A stretch of DNA of 64,000 nt from Achatina immaculata. Lineage: Eukaryota; Mollusca; Gastropoda; Stylommatophora; Achatinidae. Below the pieces are notes generated by a model. It was not told the origin of the DNA. It was given only the letters and a program-made list of their open reading frames with translations, and did no database searches. Both the position numbers and the translations under genes were made by a program. The DNA lies in assembly GCA_009760885.1 (NCBI GenBank), contig CM019716.1, positions 15,706,702-15,770,701 on the forward strand, in the 5' to 3' direction. How positions within the stretch are numbered: position 1 is the first letter of the stretch; the number at the start of each line of letters is the position of its first letter. Shown piece after piece: positions 10,441 to 21,145 of this stretch.

Positions 10441-11646
10441 CATCATCATCAGATGCCGTGCCGACTGGCGTTGGCTATTATGCTTTTCCAGAGTACCCGA
10501 TCCTTCATGCAGGCCATCAGCTCAGTTGGTGATCTCCTCTCACACCATCCTGTCAGACTGTCCACTATCATTTCTCTTGTCTTCCTCTTGATCTTCTTCC
10601 TTCTATTTTTTCCTGTTGTTATAATATTTTCAATGCCCCCTCTTCTCATTGCATGTCCATGTCCTATGAAACTACATTGTCTCTCTCTTATCTTTTTGAC
10701 AAGGTTTTTTTGTCTCTCCAGCTCTTCTCATACATTCTTCATTAGTTATTTTTGCTGTCCAGGGGATTTGCAACATTCTTCTAATAAACCACATTTCTGC
10801 TGCTTCCAATGATTTTTGTGCAGACTTGCCTATTGTCCATGATTCACTTCCATATAACAAGATAGGTTCAATATATCATTTTAGGACTCGTTTTCTAACA
10901 TTCATTGATAAAGATATGTTAGCTAATATGTTTCTCATTCTCTGAAATGCAGTCTTTGCTTGGCCTATTCTGTTCCTAATTTCTGTTCTGCATTTTCCAT
11001 CTGAAGGTATTACTGCTCCAAGGTATTTGAATTTCTGCACCTGCTTTAGAATAGTTCCGTTTAATTTAATACTGCATGCTGGTAGATTCTGTTTCTTAGA
11101 TATAACCATAGTCTCTGTCTTTTTGATGTTCTGTTCACTTTTTTTAGTGACTTTATCCAAGAGATTTTGCAGGTCTTGTTGGTTCTCAGCTATCAGTACT
11201 GTGTCATCAGCATACCGAAGGTTGTTAATATTGTATCCTCCAATTTTTATGCCTGGTTCTGTGATGATTGTTCTTAGAATATTCTCGCTATACAGAGAAA
11301 AAAGGTCTGGAGATAGTACACATCCTTGTCGCACCCCTTGTTTTATAAGTTGATATTTTCCAATTCTATTTTCAACTCGAACTGCTGCTTCTTGCTGCCA
11401 GTATAAATGTTTTACAATCCTCAGGTCTTTGCTGTCTATATTGATGTCTTCAAGCATTTTAATAATTTCATTATGTTTCACCTTGTCAAATGCCTTGGTG
11501 TAATCAATGAAGCATAAGTAGAGATCTTTCTGTACTTCTAAACCTCTTTCTGTTAGTGTTCGTAAAGCATAAATGGCATTGTGTGTTCCTTTTCCTTCAA
11601 CAAATCCAAACTGTTCATCTGCTATTTCCATTTTTATCTTTTTCCT
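10441..11646 (-). mobile_element. LINE-A (RTE-like) fragment inserted into LINE-B
   Basis: On the minus strand this encodes the RT palm and C-terminus of an RTE-like non-LTR retrotransposon. Landmarks are [48 protein letters not shown] (catalytic YADD) and [10 protein letters not shown], followed past a break by YGSESWT and PWTAKITNEEC. The element is 5'-truncated and its last part is out of frame. The 3' end carries an (ATG)n tail (10441-10453 on the plus strand reads CATCATCAT). A perfect 10-bp duplication TGATGAAAAT flanks it at 10431-10440 and 11647-11656. The reading frame extends artificially past the right boundary into LINE-B. Confidence 0.85.
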
Positions 11647-11762
11647 TGATGAAAATACTAAGAGTAATTTTAATCTGGAACTTACCAAACAGTTCGCTGC
11701 ATTCAGTGAGGTGGAGGAAACAGATATAGATGAACTAGGGCATTCTTACAGCACAGCCATAA
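11647..11762 (+). pseudogene. LINE-B copy 1, middle part
   Basis: The segment reads [19 protein letters not shown] and [13 protein letters not shown] and matches residues about 50-82 of the intact LINE-B frame at 21185. It joins 10440 to 12091 once LINE-A and LINE-D are removed, so it is one broken element rather than three. Confidence 0.8.
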
Positions 11763-12090
11763 CTCTCTCTCTCTCTCTCCCTCTCTGAACCTTAAGTGCC
11801 CAGGGCACATGGGGCTTCCGCAAGGGTTTTCCACAAATGCCTGTCCTTCGCCTTTTTTTCTGCTCTTGCCCAGGTGAGCCCTGTATTGCTCAACATCCTT
11901 TCTGTTGATCTTCTCCATGTCTCTTTTGGTCTACCCTTACTTATATTCCCCTGTGGTGTCCATCTTAGTGCTATTTTTGGTAGTGAGTTGCCAGTCATTC
12001 GGAGCACATGTCCCAACCATCGCCAGCGTCTTTCCTCAATAATTGTTGTCAGTTTCCTTGATGGTTTGTGCTAGTAGCACCTTGATAGTT
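11763..12090 (-). mobile_element. LINE-D 3' fragment with (GA)n tail inside LINE-B
   Basis: On the minus strand a 74-residue frame reads MGHVLRMTGNSLPKIALRW, KGRPKETWRRS and WARAEKKAKDRHLWKTL. This is the very C-terminus of a common invertebrate RT family (GHVLRM, ALRWTP, GRPKxTWRR, A-x-DR-x-W). The 3' end is CTTAAGGTTCAG followed by (GA)n, seen here as CT repeats at 11763-11785. A second fragment with the same end lies at 58088-58288. The right boundary with LINE-B is placed by alignment to 21430 and is accurate to about 15 bases. Confidence 0.75.
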
Positions 12091-13946
12091 TTTAGCTACA
12101 GTAGCTAAAACAAGTGCTGGACTGCAAACAACAAGTAGAAAAGCATGGAAATTAATACATGAAAGACAAGCAGCCAAATTAGCTATGTTGAGTGTAATAC
12201 AAAGAACTCGATAATTAAGTAAAAGGTTCAGTTAGAAGGGATAAAAGACAATACACAGACAATATGGTGAAAGAAGCAGAGAAGGCAGCATAAACAGGAG
12301 ACACCAAAACTCTATATAACATACAGAAGAAGCTAACAGCTACTGTTGCTTCCAAAGAAAGACCAATCCTTAGCACAACTGGCACACTATTAACGTCAAG
12401 GAAAGATCAAAAGCAAAGATGGGCCGAACACTTCCAAGAAATACTTAAACAACCACACTTATATGAATTGATGAGATTTAAAATGACTTACCGTCCCCAC
12501 AACTAAATGACAACCTAGATGAAATTATATTGCATGAAATTGAAACAGCAGTGAATCTGATGGCTAACAACAAAGCTGCAGGTGAAGATGCAATATCAGC
12601 CGAAATGTTAAAAGTTATTAACATTGACAAAATGAATCAACTACAGAGAAAGTTTAATAAAGTTTGGAAAGAAGAAAAAGCCAATTCTAAATGGAAAAAA
12701 GGAATCATTGTTAACATACCGAAAAAGGCAACCTTAGCGATTGCAGTAACTGGAGAGGAGTAGCTTTACTATCAGTTATGTCAAAAGTATTTTGCAAAGT
12801 TATTCTGAAAAGAATTTAAGATATAGTGGATGCTGCAGTGAGAGAAGATCAGGCAGGATTTCGAAAAGGGAGAAGCTGTCTCAACCAGATCTTTACTCTA
12901 AGAATAATACTTGAAGAACATATTGAAAAGCAGAAACCATTAATCCTGAACTTCATAGACTTTAAAAAGGCATTTGATAGCACACACAGAGAATCATTAT
13001 GGAGAATTTTAAGAATATATGGAATACTATCCAAGACTGTCAACATCATTAGAGACCTCTACAATGGATATGGTGTGCAGTCAAAACAGAGAAAGGAATG
13101 AGTGAATGGTTTCAGATTGAAACAGGCATGAAACAAGGATGTATATTATCTCCCTTGCTTTTTGGAATTGACATAGACTTCATAACGAAAAAATACTGCA
13201 CAAGTAGAATGGGTATTGATTGGGTACATGAGACTCAACTGGAAGATCTTGATTCTGCAGATGACATAACTCTTATCAGTAACAATGTGAAATCAATGCA
13301 CTTAAAAACAGATACCCTGTCTTCCTTGGCTAGCAAAATAGGAATTGAAATTAAAAAGATAAAACAAAAATAATGAAACTTCTCATTAACCACGAAGGAC
13401 AAATATACCTAGAAGGAACAGCTGTTGATGAAGTAAACCAATATGCATATCCTGGAAGCTATATAGGTCAGGATGGTGACACGAGAAAGGAAGTAAGAAT
13501 TCGAATTGCCAAAGCAGCATTGACCTTAAAGAATCTTGAGAACATATGGCATTCACAAGTTATAAACACAAAAACCAAGTTAAGATTATTCTATTCAAAT
13601 GTGATATCCACCCTCATTTATGCATGTGAAAGCTGGAAAACAACTAAAGAAATAGACACGAAATTGGACTTATTTCGAAGACGGATGAGGAAACAAGAAC
13701 CTGTCTCACGGTTGATCAGAAAAAGAAGATGGACATGTGTCGGTCATGTGATGAGAAGAAACAATCAGAGGGTCCTCAAACAAACTATCAAGTGGGAAAG
13801 AACAGGCCGAAGAAAAAGAGGCCCACCACGTGAAACTCCAAAGAAGACAATATTAAGAGAGGCCAGTTTAGTGGGCATAACATTCCTTGATGAGACTGAA
13901 AAATTCCCCGAAGAGAGGAGATCTTGGCGAACTACCAATGTGACGT
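12091..13946 (+). pseudogene. LINE-B copy 1, RT part (frameshifted)
   Basis: This is collinear with 21435-23405 of LINE-B copy 4. Successive frames carry HEIETAVNLMANNKAAGEDA, DQAGFRKGRSCLNQIFTLR, NFIDFKKAFDST, ETGMKQGCILSPLLFG and LEDLDSADDITLIS. The catalytic FADD has become SADD. Several indels break the frame near 12763, 13101 and 13373, and an internal deletion follows about 13676. The GATAA-rich 3' tail of the family is absent: sequence changes at about 13947 to a host block that also exists without the insertion at 50542. Confidence 0.85.
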
Positions 13947-14260
13947 TGCAAAAATTGATAAACAAACCAACATTAAACTACTACATACAAATTTTTGTAT
14001 CTATAATCACGAGATCTTTCAAAGTTCATCCAGTGAAAGACAAAGACATTCGTACACAAGGAAACGAGGAAAAAATATAAAAGTGTAACTTACAAGGTAT
14101 TTTAGTAACTAATGTACAACAGGAAGACTGATGCTTTTTTGTTTTAGTGTTGTGTTGTATTATAAAGCCTGTTGCTCCAACATTCTTTATTCAACTATTG
14201 TTGACTTTGTACAACTCGACGAAAATGAATACATTTCATTAAATTAGCCTCCCGCTCTCT
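13947..14260. repeat. Segmental duplicate of 50542-50860
   Basis: The block is shared almost throughout with 50542-50860. Landmarks are CACGAGATCTTTCA, CAGTGAAAGACAAAG, AACTTACAAGGTATTTTA and AGGAAGACTGATGCTTTTT. The last open frame of LINE-B runs into it by chance. It ends at a CT-rich array in both places. It lies downstream of receptor copies 1 and 3 at similar distances, as expected for a duplicated unit. Confidence 0.75.
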
Positions 14261-14598
14261 CTGTCTCTCTCCATCCCTCTCTCTCTCTCCATCCCTCTCT
14301 CTCTCTCTCCATCCCTCTCTCTCCATCCCTCTTTCTCCATCCCTCTCTCTCCTGCTCTCTCCATCCCTGTCTCTCCATCCCTCTCTCTCCATCCCTGTCT
14401 CTCCCTCTCTCTCCATCCCTCTCTCTCTCAATCCCTCTCTCTCCATCCCTCTCTCTTCATCCCTCTCTCTCCATCCCTCTCTCTCCTGCTCTATCCATCC
14501 CCGTCTCTCCATCCCTCTCTCTCCCTCTCTCTCCATCCCTCTCCCTCTCTCTCTATCCCTCTCTCTTCCTCTCTCTCCATCCCTCTCTCTCTCTCAAT
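14250..14598. repeat. CT-rich low-complexity array
   Basis: About 350 bp of CTCTCTCCATCC-type repeats, with a variable number of CT dinucleotides between each CATCC. The minus-strand Glu/Arg-rich open frame across it is a product of the repeat. A short block of the same repeat recurs at 14980-15028. Confidence 0.95.
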
Positions 14599-14879
14599 AC
14601 GTGACACTTCAACCATCAAGTACTAAAATAACATAGAAAAGCAACTTGTTAGATATTGTTAGAAGTTAATGTTTGTTAAAAAAAACATATGTTAGAAGAT
14701 CTGTATTTACAATGTATTTTTGTTTATGTATATGTCTGCGTGTGTATGTGTGCGTGAATGCTATTTTATTAGGTTAATTATTTCTTATATTTTACTTTGA
14801 ATGTAGTAGTTAAATCTTACACTCTTTTGATATGTTTTTCCTAATTTAATTTGTATTTTTATACTAAATCAAGTGTATA

Positions 14880-14980
14880 GGAAGAATGAAAGATGGAGTG
14901 ATGAAGGGCAGAATGTAAGACGGGCCTCCGTGCCCAATTCTTTACCCTTTAAAAATAAAGATTATTCATTCATTCATTCT
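14880..14980 (+). mobile_element. LINE-type 3' UTR end with AATAAA and (ATTC)n tail
   Basis: GATGAAGGGCAGAATG, then GACGGGCCTCCGTG, then AATAAA and a short (ATTC)n tail. The same end, diverged, occurs at 46405-46475. An AATAAA just before a short tandem tail is typical of non-LTR or SINE 3' ends. No coding part is attached, so the family is not assigned. Confidence 0.5.
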
Positions 14981-15128
14981 CTCCATCCTTCTATCTCTCC
15001 CTCCATCCCTCTCTCTCCATCCCTTTTTTTCAGTTAATAATGAAAATAGAAGCATAAATATTTGCATACTTTAAATATGGCATGTGCTGATTGTGTGAAC
15101 CAACTTTCACCACAACTGGCCAAAGAAT

Positions 15129-15756
15129 ATGGCTGCACTAACCGTTAAAATGGAGCGTGTTAGCAACTTGCGGTATAAGCAGCGAATTGTGATAAAATTT
15201 CTTGTTGCAGAGAAAGAAACTGTTGTGAATATTCACAAGCGTCTATATGATGTGTATGGAAGTTTTGCAATCGACAGGAGTACAGTCAGTTGCTGGGTCC
15301 AGAGAGTCAAAGAATCAGTAAGTGGAGATAAGGAGTTGCATGATCGGCCGCGCTGTGGACGTCCTGCTACAGCCACCAAAGCAGAAATGTTGAAATGCGC
15401 TGAGGGCACTGTTTTTACTGATAGGTGTATCACTACTCAACAGTTGGCCTTAATGCTGTCAGTCAACAATTGTAGTGTTAATGCAGTTATAAAATCTCTC
15501 GGATTTTGTAAGGTTTACGCAAGATGGATTCCTAGAAGTCCCACAAATGACCATGGATTGCAAAGGAAAGTAATTTCTTCAGAATTGTTGGAGCGTTTCA
15601 GCGCTGAGGGAGAGAAGTTTTTAGCTAAGATCGTAACAGGTGACAAAACCTGGGCACATCATTTTGAGCCTGAGAGGAAAAGACAGTCAATGGAGTGGCA
15701 TCATCCACAATCACCACGAAGAAAGAAATTCAAGACAACTCCTTCAGCTGGAAATG
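15129..15756 (+). pseudogene. mariner-family transposase, truncated by LINE-B
   Basis: About 209 residues can be read from the ATG at 15129; a later ATG at 15150 (MERVSNLRYKQ) may be the original start. The N-terminal half is the paired helix-turn-helix DNA-binding region of Tc1/mariner transposases, with RSTVSCWVQRVKE and DRPRCGRPAT. The catalytic part begins at VTGDKTW, with the first Asp of the D-D-D triad, and continues HHFEPE and MEWHHPQSP. This order is typical of mariner. Around 15756 the sequence switches to reverse-strand LINE-B and the other two catalytic Asp residues are lost. The rest does not reappear on the far side of the LINE. Confidence 0.85.
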
Positions 15757-16480
15757 CCGTTTTAAAGTCTATGAAGTTCAGTATTAATGGTTTTTGCTTT
15801 CCATTATGTTCTTCAAGTATTATTCTTAGAGTAAAGATCTGGTCGAGAGAGCTTCTCCCTTTTCGAAATCCTGCTTGTTCTTCTCTCATTGCGGTATCCA
15901 CTATATCTTTAAGTCTATTCACAATCACCTTGCAAAATACTTTTGACACAACTGATATTAAGGCTACTCTTCTCCACTTGCCAGTCACAAAGCTTGCCTT
16001 TTTTATTTTAACAATGATTCCTTTTTTTCCATTTAGAAGGGACCTTTTTTTCTTTCCAAAGCTTATTAAACATTCTCTGTAGTCGTCCTGATAGCTTTTA
16101 ACATTTCGGGTGTTATTTCATCTTCACCTGCAGCTTTGTTGTTAGCCATTAAACTCACTGCTGTTTCAATTTCATGCAATGTAATTTCATCTAGGTTCAC
16201 ATTTTGTTGTGGGGCTGGTATATCGATTTCAAGGTTTATCACTTCTTGTGGGTGTGGTCGATTAAGTATTTCTTGGAAATGTTCAGCCCATCTTTTCTTT
16301 TGGTCTTTACTTGATATTAAAAGTGTTCCCGTTTTGCTAAGTATTGGTCTTTCTTTAGATGTAATAGTACCTGTTAGCCTCTTTTGTATGTTATATAAAG
16401 TTTTGCTGTCTCCTGTTTTTGCTGCTTTCTCTGCCTCTTTCGCCATATTGTCTATGTATTCTCTTTTGTCCCTTCTAGCT
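15757..16480 (-). mobile_element. LINE-B copy 2, inverted 5' segment
   Basis: The minus strand encodes MAKEAEKAAKTGDSKTLYN, HEIETAVSLMANNKAAGEDE and EEQAGFRKGRSSLDQIFTLR, in the order found at about 21615-22350 of LINE-B copy 4. It joins a same-family 3' end in the opposite orientation at 16480/16481. This is the layout produced by twin priming during LINE integration. Its left end interrupts the mariner transposase. Confidence 0.8.
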
Positions 16481-16800
16481 GAGATAAGACAGACGACTGA
16501 AAAACAACCAGTCTCATGGGTGATCAGGAAAAGGAGATGGACATATGTTGGTCACTTGATGAGAACAAATGAGCAGAGAATCCCAAAATAAGCTATAAAG
16601 TGGAACACATCAGGCCAAAGAAAAAGAGGCAGACCGCGTGAAACTCTGCAGAGGATATTGTTAAGAGAGGCCAAATTAACAGGCATAAAATCCCTTGATG
16701 AGGTTGAAGGCTCGCTGAAGACAGGAAAAATTGGCGAACTACCTTGCGAGCCCTGTATGACGTTTAACGGCACGGGAAGGATATAAGATATAAGATAAGA
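16481..16800 (+). mobile_element. LINE-B copy 2, 3' segment with GATAA-type tail
   Basis: The plus strand matches 23125-23440 of LINE-B copy 4: IRKRRWTYVGHLMR, a Gly/Arg-rich segment, and the 3' end GACGTTTAACGGCACGGGAAGG followed by ATATAAGATATAAGATAAGA. About 780 bp of the element between the two segments of this copy is missing. A frameshift is present in the C-terminal frame. Confidence 0.8.
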
Positions 16801-17345
16801 TTCAAATACACACCAGCGCTAGCAAGACGGGGTGACCTGTTTCATCCTACAGGTTTAAAGCAACCCAGCACCCGGAACTATTTACCCTGGAAACTTCAAG
16901 GTTTGCTCGAACCAGGATGGAATCTGAGAACCAGAACAACATATTAGCAGGCCTGTCCTCTGGCAAGGGAAGTAAATATTGCTCAGAATCCTGCATTTTT
17001 CTAAGTGTTGCCCTCGTTTTTCGTGAACGTAAACATCCTGTTCCTGATCCTGATTCTAGAATGATCAAACTAGTGAGAACAGAAAATATACGGTCCCACT
17101 TTTTTGTTGGCATTCTAACGTGAATATGATATCACATAGATATTCCCTTTGACAATGAAATAAAAAAAAACTTCTGTGATTTGTATAAATAATACTACTT
17201 TTAATTTATGAGACATGAACAATAATTGAGAGTTGAAATAAACATTACACGGAAATTTGGCTTTCTGAACAGTGATTTCAACGTATATTCTAAATTATAT
17301 AGGACAGAAAAAATAGATAATCCCATAGCAAATGCAATACGGGAT
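16801..17345. repeat. Receptor unit 2, left edge; duplicate of 35050-35460
   Basis: The block shares CTCAGAATCCTGCATTT, CTAAGTGTTGCC, CTCGTGAACGTAA-like sequence, AACTAGTGAGAACAGAAAATA and GTATAAATAA-ACTACTTTTAATTT with unit 3, with point changes and small indels. No coding frame is conserved between the copies. It marks where units 2 and 3 begin to match. Confidence 0.7.
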
Positions 17346-17375
17346 GAAGCGTTAGAGACTTCATTATGCTGGGCC

Positions 17376-17972
17376 ATCAGCGAATGAGGTAGGGTGGTCA
17401 GTTCCTTTCCTCGCTGCCTTTCTTTCCCAGATTTTCTCTGGTACATATTTTACGAGGCTGTGTCGCCCTCGGGGCTGTATTGGCCAGGAAAAAAAAATTC
17501 CGCTTAGCTGGGGAGGCAAGTCTGCACAAAAATCATTGGAAGCAGCAGAAATGTGGTTTATTAGAAGAATGTTGCGAATCCCCTGGACAGCAAAAATAAC
17601 TAATGAAGAATGTAGGAGAAGAGCTGGAGAGACAAAAAAACTTGTCAAAAAGATAAGAGTGAGACAATGTACTTTCATAGGACATGCAAAGAGAAGAGGG
17701 GGCATTGAAAATATTATAACAACAAGAAAAATAGAAGGAAGAAGATCAAGAGGAAGACCAAGAGAAATGATACTGGACAGTCTGACGGGATGGTGTGAGA
17801 GGAGATCACCAACTGAGCTGATGGCCTGCATGAAGGATCGGGTACTCTGGAGAAGCATAATAGCCAACGCCAGTGGCACGGCACATGATGATGATGATAG
17901 CTGGGGATTCGAACCCTCGACCATTCGGTTACTGACGAGTGCTCTAGCCACTACGCTAGCCGTTCCATGGGA
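17376..17972 (-). mobile_element. tRNA-derived SINE (type 1), split by LINE-A
   Basis: The tRNA-like head lies at 17908-17972 on the minus strand: GGCTAGCGTAGTGGCTAGAG (A-box-like) and GGTCGAGGGTTCGAATCC (B box). The body and tail are at 17376-17514. When LINE-A (17515-17897) and one copy of the 10-bp duplication are removed, the halves join at a single CCCCAGCTA. Unit 3 lacks this SINE at the matching place, so it inserted after the duplication or was lost there. The outer ends are approximate. It is not a functional tRNA gene: the acceptor stem does not close convincingly. Confidence 0.65.
17515..17897 (+). mobile_element. LINE-A (RTE-like) 3' fragment inserted in SINE
   Basis: The frame reads LEAAEMWFIRRMLRIPWTA, TNEECRRRAGETKKLVKKI, FIGHAKRRGGIENIITT and GRPREMILDSLTGWCERR. 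This is the C-terminal domain of LINE-A, better preserved than the copy at 10441. The 3' tail is (ATG)n at 17885-17897. The 10-bp duplication TAGCTGGGGA flanks it at 17505-17514 and 17898-17907. The open frame continues past the tail into the SINE, which is an artefact. Confidence 0.85.
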
Positions 17973-18175
17973 TAGAAATACTTTGCTTTTCATTTTGCCA
18001 GGAAAGAACATAAATGGCCAAGCATATTTGACCAGTACAGACTTTGCCTGGGCCACATCACATCCTCCAGAGTTTTCAGATACAGTCCACTCAGACAACG
18101 GATCTGACCTTACCCCACCCACTACTATCAGAGAAATTGAAAGCCATACTGAAAATCTAATATGAATCGCAGCGT
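17973..18175. repeat. Receptor unit 2 block, duplicate of 37262-37470
   Basis: Shared landmarks with unit 3 are CATTTTGCCAGGAAAGAACATAAA-like sequence, CCACTCAGACAAC and AGCCATACTGAAAATCTAATATGA. Both copies run into a (GA)n array. Neither shows a conserved frame. Confidence 0.75.
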
Positions 18176-18360
18176 TTGAGAGAGTGGGAGAGAGTGAGAG
18201 AGCGAGTGAGAGAGAAAGTGAGAGAGAGAGAGAGTGAGAGAGAGAGAGTGAGAGAGAGAAAAGGAGAGAGAGAGAAAGAGAGTAAGAGAAAGAGAGAGAG
18301 AAAGAGAATGAGAAAGAGAGAAAGTGAGAGTGAGAGAAAGGGAGAGAGAGAGAGAAATTG
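18176..18360. repeat. (GA)n-rich microsatellite, unit 2
   Basis: Interrupted GA repeats with GTGAGA and AAAGAGA variants, in the same relative place as the (GA)n at 37477-37595 in unit 3. The Arg/Glu and Ser/Leu open frames across it come from composition. Confidence 0.95.
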
Positions 18361-18496
18361 ATGTCGATGTCTGAGTGACCTACAAACGTTTATCCACGAC
18401 ATTGATTAAACATTCTTGGACATGCTGTGATACCCATGACTCACACTTCTGATACTTTCTCAGCTCTTACCACAAAAGATAACTATAAATATCAAT

Positions 18497-19202
18497 TCAT
18501 TCATTCATTTGCATGTCCCTTGCGGAACTTTGCCTCCCAAACAGCACTCCTGTAGGCCTCTCGGTAGTGAGTAAGATGGCCTGCTGCTGTTGCATCCATT
18601 TGCAGATCGTCAACGATGTCTTGCAGCCATCTTCGTTTTGGTCTTCCTCTTTTTCTTTTTCCCATTATGTATCCTTCCAATATGGTCTTCTCTAAATTAT
18701 CATGACGTTTAATGTGTCCAAAATATTTAAGTTTTCTCTCTTTAATCCTCTTTACTAGCCAGCCTTCTTCAATATTAATCTCTTGTAGTATAGATATATT
18801 TGTTCTTTTTTGTGTCCACGATATTTGGAGAACTCTTCTGTAGCATTTACATTCAAAGGCATTTATATGTTTCTCTGCTGTTTTGTTAAGTGTCCAGGTC
18901 TCACAGGCATATGTAGCAATGGGAAAGATGCATACCCTTAAAAATCTTATTTTTGTGGTTCTGTCTGCTCCTCTCCACAGATTCTTTATTTGTTTTACTT
19001 TCTGAAGAGAGATAGATGTCCTCCTTTTAATTTCCCTCATTGTATCTCCATTATTAGTTAGTAGTGATACAAGTGGACAGTAATACTGTGTCATCAGCAT
19101 ATCTAATCTCTGGTATTTCATAACCTCCAATTGTTATGGCATCGTGATATTCTTTGTCTACATCTTCTCTAACATTTCTCATTATATTTTCAGTATACAA
19201 GT
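18497..19202 (-). mobile_element. LINE-C (RTE-like) 3' fragment in receptor unit 2
   Basis: The minus strand encodes LLTNNGDTMREIKRRTS, YACETWTLNKTAEKHINAFE, CYRRVLQISWT, KYFGHIKRHDNLEKTILEGY and GKRKRGRPKRRWLQDIVDDL. This is the C-terminal domain of an RTE-like RT, and 209 codons remain open. Its 3' tail is (ATGA)n (18497-18510 on plus reads TCATTCATTCATT). An 11-bp duplication TAAATATCAAT flanks it at 18486-18496 and 19203-19213. Unit 3 shows the empty site at about 37700-37720. Confidence 0.9.
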
Positions 19203-19664
19203 TAAATATCAATACGTTAAATATATTAAACAAATATACACTGAATCATTGCCGCAGACTTGTAGAAAGATCCTTGATTATAAAGTAAACGTTAGCAACG
19301 AAGCTGTAATTTGAGCAATAATATTTATTTTCTAATAAACAAACATTGTCTTCCCATCATTCCTTACGCCAGTTTTACCAACAAAAAGAAAAAAAAAACA
19401 TAAGGAACAATTTTTTTTCCATTTAGGTGGGAAGTGAGTTGTGCTCACCATGAAAATCACAACTTTTCCATAAACGCAACGTGAGTTATAGTAAAAAAAA
19501 TCCGTGATTAGCAAGTGCAGCTACTGCGTTCTGACTGTACACGAGAACTGGAAAATTCACGCTAAATCATGGACCTGATATCTTGGTGACATTTTTTGTT
19601 TGGTTTGAGATACCAGGTAAAAACTTGTTTGTCATAACATATAAAAAATGAAGCTTATATAAGA
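19203..19664. other. Receptor unit 2 sequence without a gene
   Basis: The first part (to about 19345) matches unit 3 at 37715-37749 plus 38014-38130, which carries a SINE between the two pieces. The rest is AT-rich and shows no coding or repeat signal. Confidence 0.55.
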
Positions 19665-20950
19665 TATACCTCATCAAGGGATGTTATGCCCACTAAACTG
19701 GCCTCTGTTAATAATTTCCTCTTTAGAGTTTCACATGGTCGACCTCTTTTTATTTTCCTTCGTGATTAATGAAAAGTCTCATTATTTTGTGTATTTTCCT
19801 TGTTAATTTCAAGTGCTATTTTACTACCAAGTGAAGACAGGATATTTGGATTTTCTTGCATCGATTTCACATTGTCACTGATAAGAGTAATGTCATCTTG
19901 CAAAATCAAGATCTTCAAGTTGGGTCTCATATACTCAATCAATGCCCGTTTTACCTGTGCAGCATTTTTTTCATTATGAAGTCTCTGGCAATTCCAAAAA
20001 GCAAAGGAGATAATATACATCCTTGTTTCACCCCTGTTTCAATCCGGAACCATTCGTTCATTCTTTCTTCTGTGTTGACTGCATAAACATATTCGTTGTG
20101 GAGATCCTTAATGATGTTGACAATTTTAGATAATACTCCATACATTCTTAAAATTCTCCACAATGAATCTCTGTGTATGCTATCAAATGCCTTTTTAAAG
20201 TCTATGAAGTTCACAATTAATGTTTTTTTTTTTTTTGCTTTTCAATATGGTCGTCAAGTATTATTCTTAGAGTAAAGATCTGGCCGAGACAGCTTCTCCC
20301 CTTTGGAAATCCTTCTTGTTCTTCTCTCATTGCAGCGTCCAATATATCTTGAATTCTATTCAAAATAACTTTGCAAAATACTTTTGACACAACTGATAGT
20401 AATGTTACTCCTCTCCAGTTATTGCAATGGCTAAGATCGCCATTTCTTTGAGTATTTTAACAATGATTCCTTTTTTCCATTGAGAAGGAACATTTCCTTC
20501 TTTCCAAATCTTATTCAACATTCTTTGTAGTTGGTTCATATTGTCACTGTTAACAGCTTTTAACATTTCGGGTGTTATTTCATCTTCACCTGCAGCTTTG
20601 TTGTTACCCATTATATTCACGGCTGTTTCAATTTCATGCAATGTAATTTATCTAGGTTTACACAGTTGTAGGAATGGTAAATCAGTTTCAAGGTCTATCA
20701 GTTCTTTTGGCTATGGTCGATTAAGTAATTCTTGGAAGCGTTCGGCCCATCTTTGCTTTGGTCTTTACATGAAGTTAAAAGTGTTCCAGTTTTGCTGAAG
20801 ACTGGTCTTTCTCTTGAGGTAATAGCACCTGTTAACTTCTTCTGTATGTTATATAAAGTTTTGCTGTCTCCTGTTTTTGCTGCATTTTCTGCTTCTTTTG
20901 CCACATTGTCCATGTATTCTCTTTATCCCTTCTAGCTGAACTTTTTACTT
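19665..20950 (-). mobile_element. LINE-B copy 3, internally deleted
   Basis: The minus strand carries, in order, NMDNVAKEAENAAKTGDSK, HEIETAVNIMGNNKAAGEDE, NFIDFKKAFDSIHRD, ETGVKQGCILSPLLFG and DDITLISDNVKSM, in several frames. The C-terminal part after about 19780 is mostly missing; only the segment near CATCAAGGGATGTTATGCC remains. It lies head-to-head with the better-preserved copy 4, separated by about 190 bp of AT-rich sequence. Frameshifts and a T-run at about 20222 show it is dead. Confidence 0.85.
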
Positions 20951-20954
20951 CATT

Positions 20955-21145
20955 TCTAGTTAAAAATATAATAAATATATTATAAACATATTAATATAAA
21001 TAAATATATATTATTAATAGAAATATATATTATCAATATATACAGTATATATACATATTAAATATAAATGAACGAATATAATTATATTATAAATATAATA
21101 AATATATGATAAATAATAATCAAAAATATATTAACATACAGTATA
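20955..21145. repeat. AT-rich spacer between two LINE-B copies
   Basis: About 190 bp of almost pure A/T with irregular AAATATATTA-type repeats separates the 5' ends of LINE-B copies 3 and 4. It may be the target sequence or an expanded microsatellite. Confidence 0.7.

Noticed and set aside
17908..17972. A genuine tRNA gene on the minus strand
   Set aside because: It is the head of a SINE interrupted by LINE-A; the stem pairing is poor.
18157..18402. Ser/Leu-rich and Arg/Glu-rich open frames
   Set aside because: They are translations of (GA)n repeats. The same applies at 14195-14536, 37407-37673 and 57925-58185.
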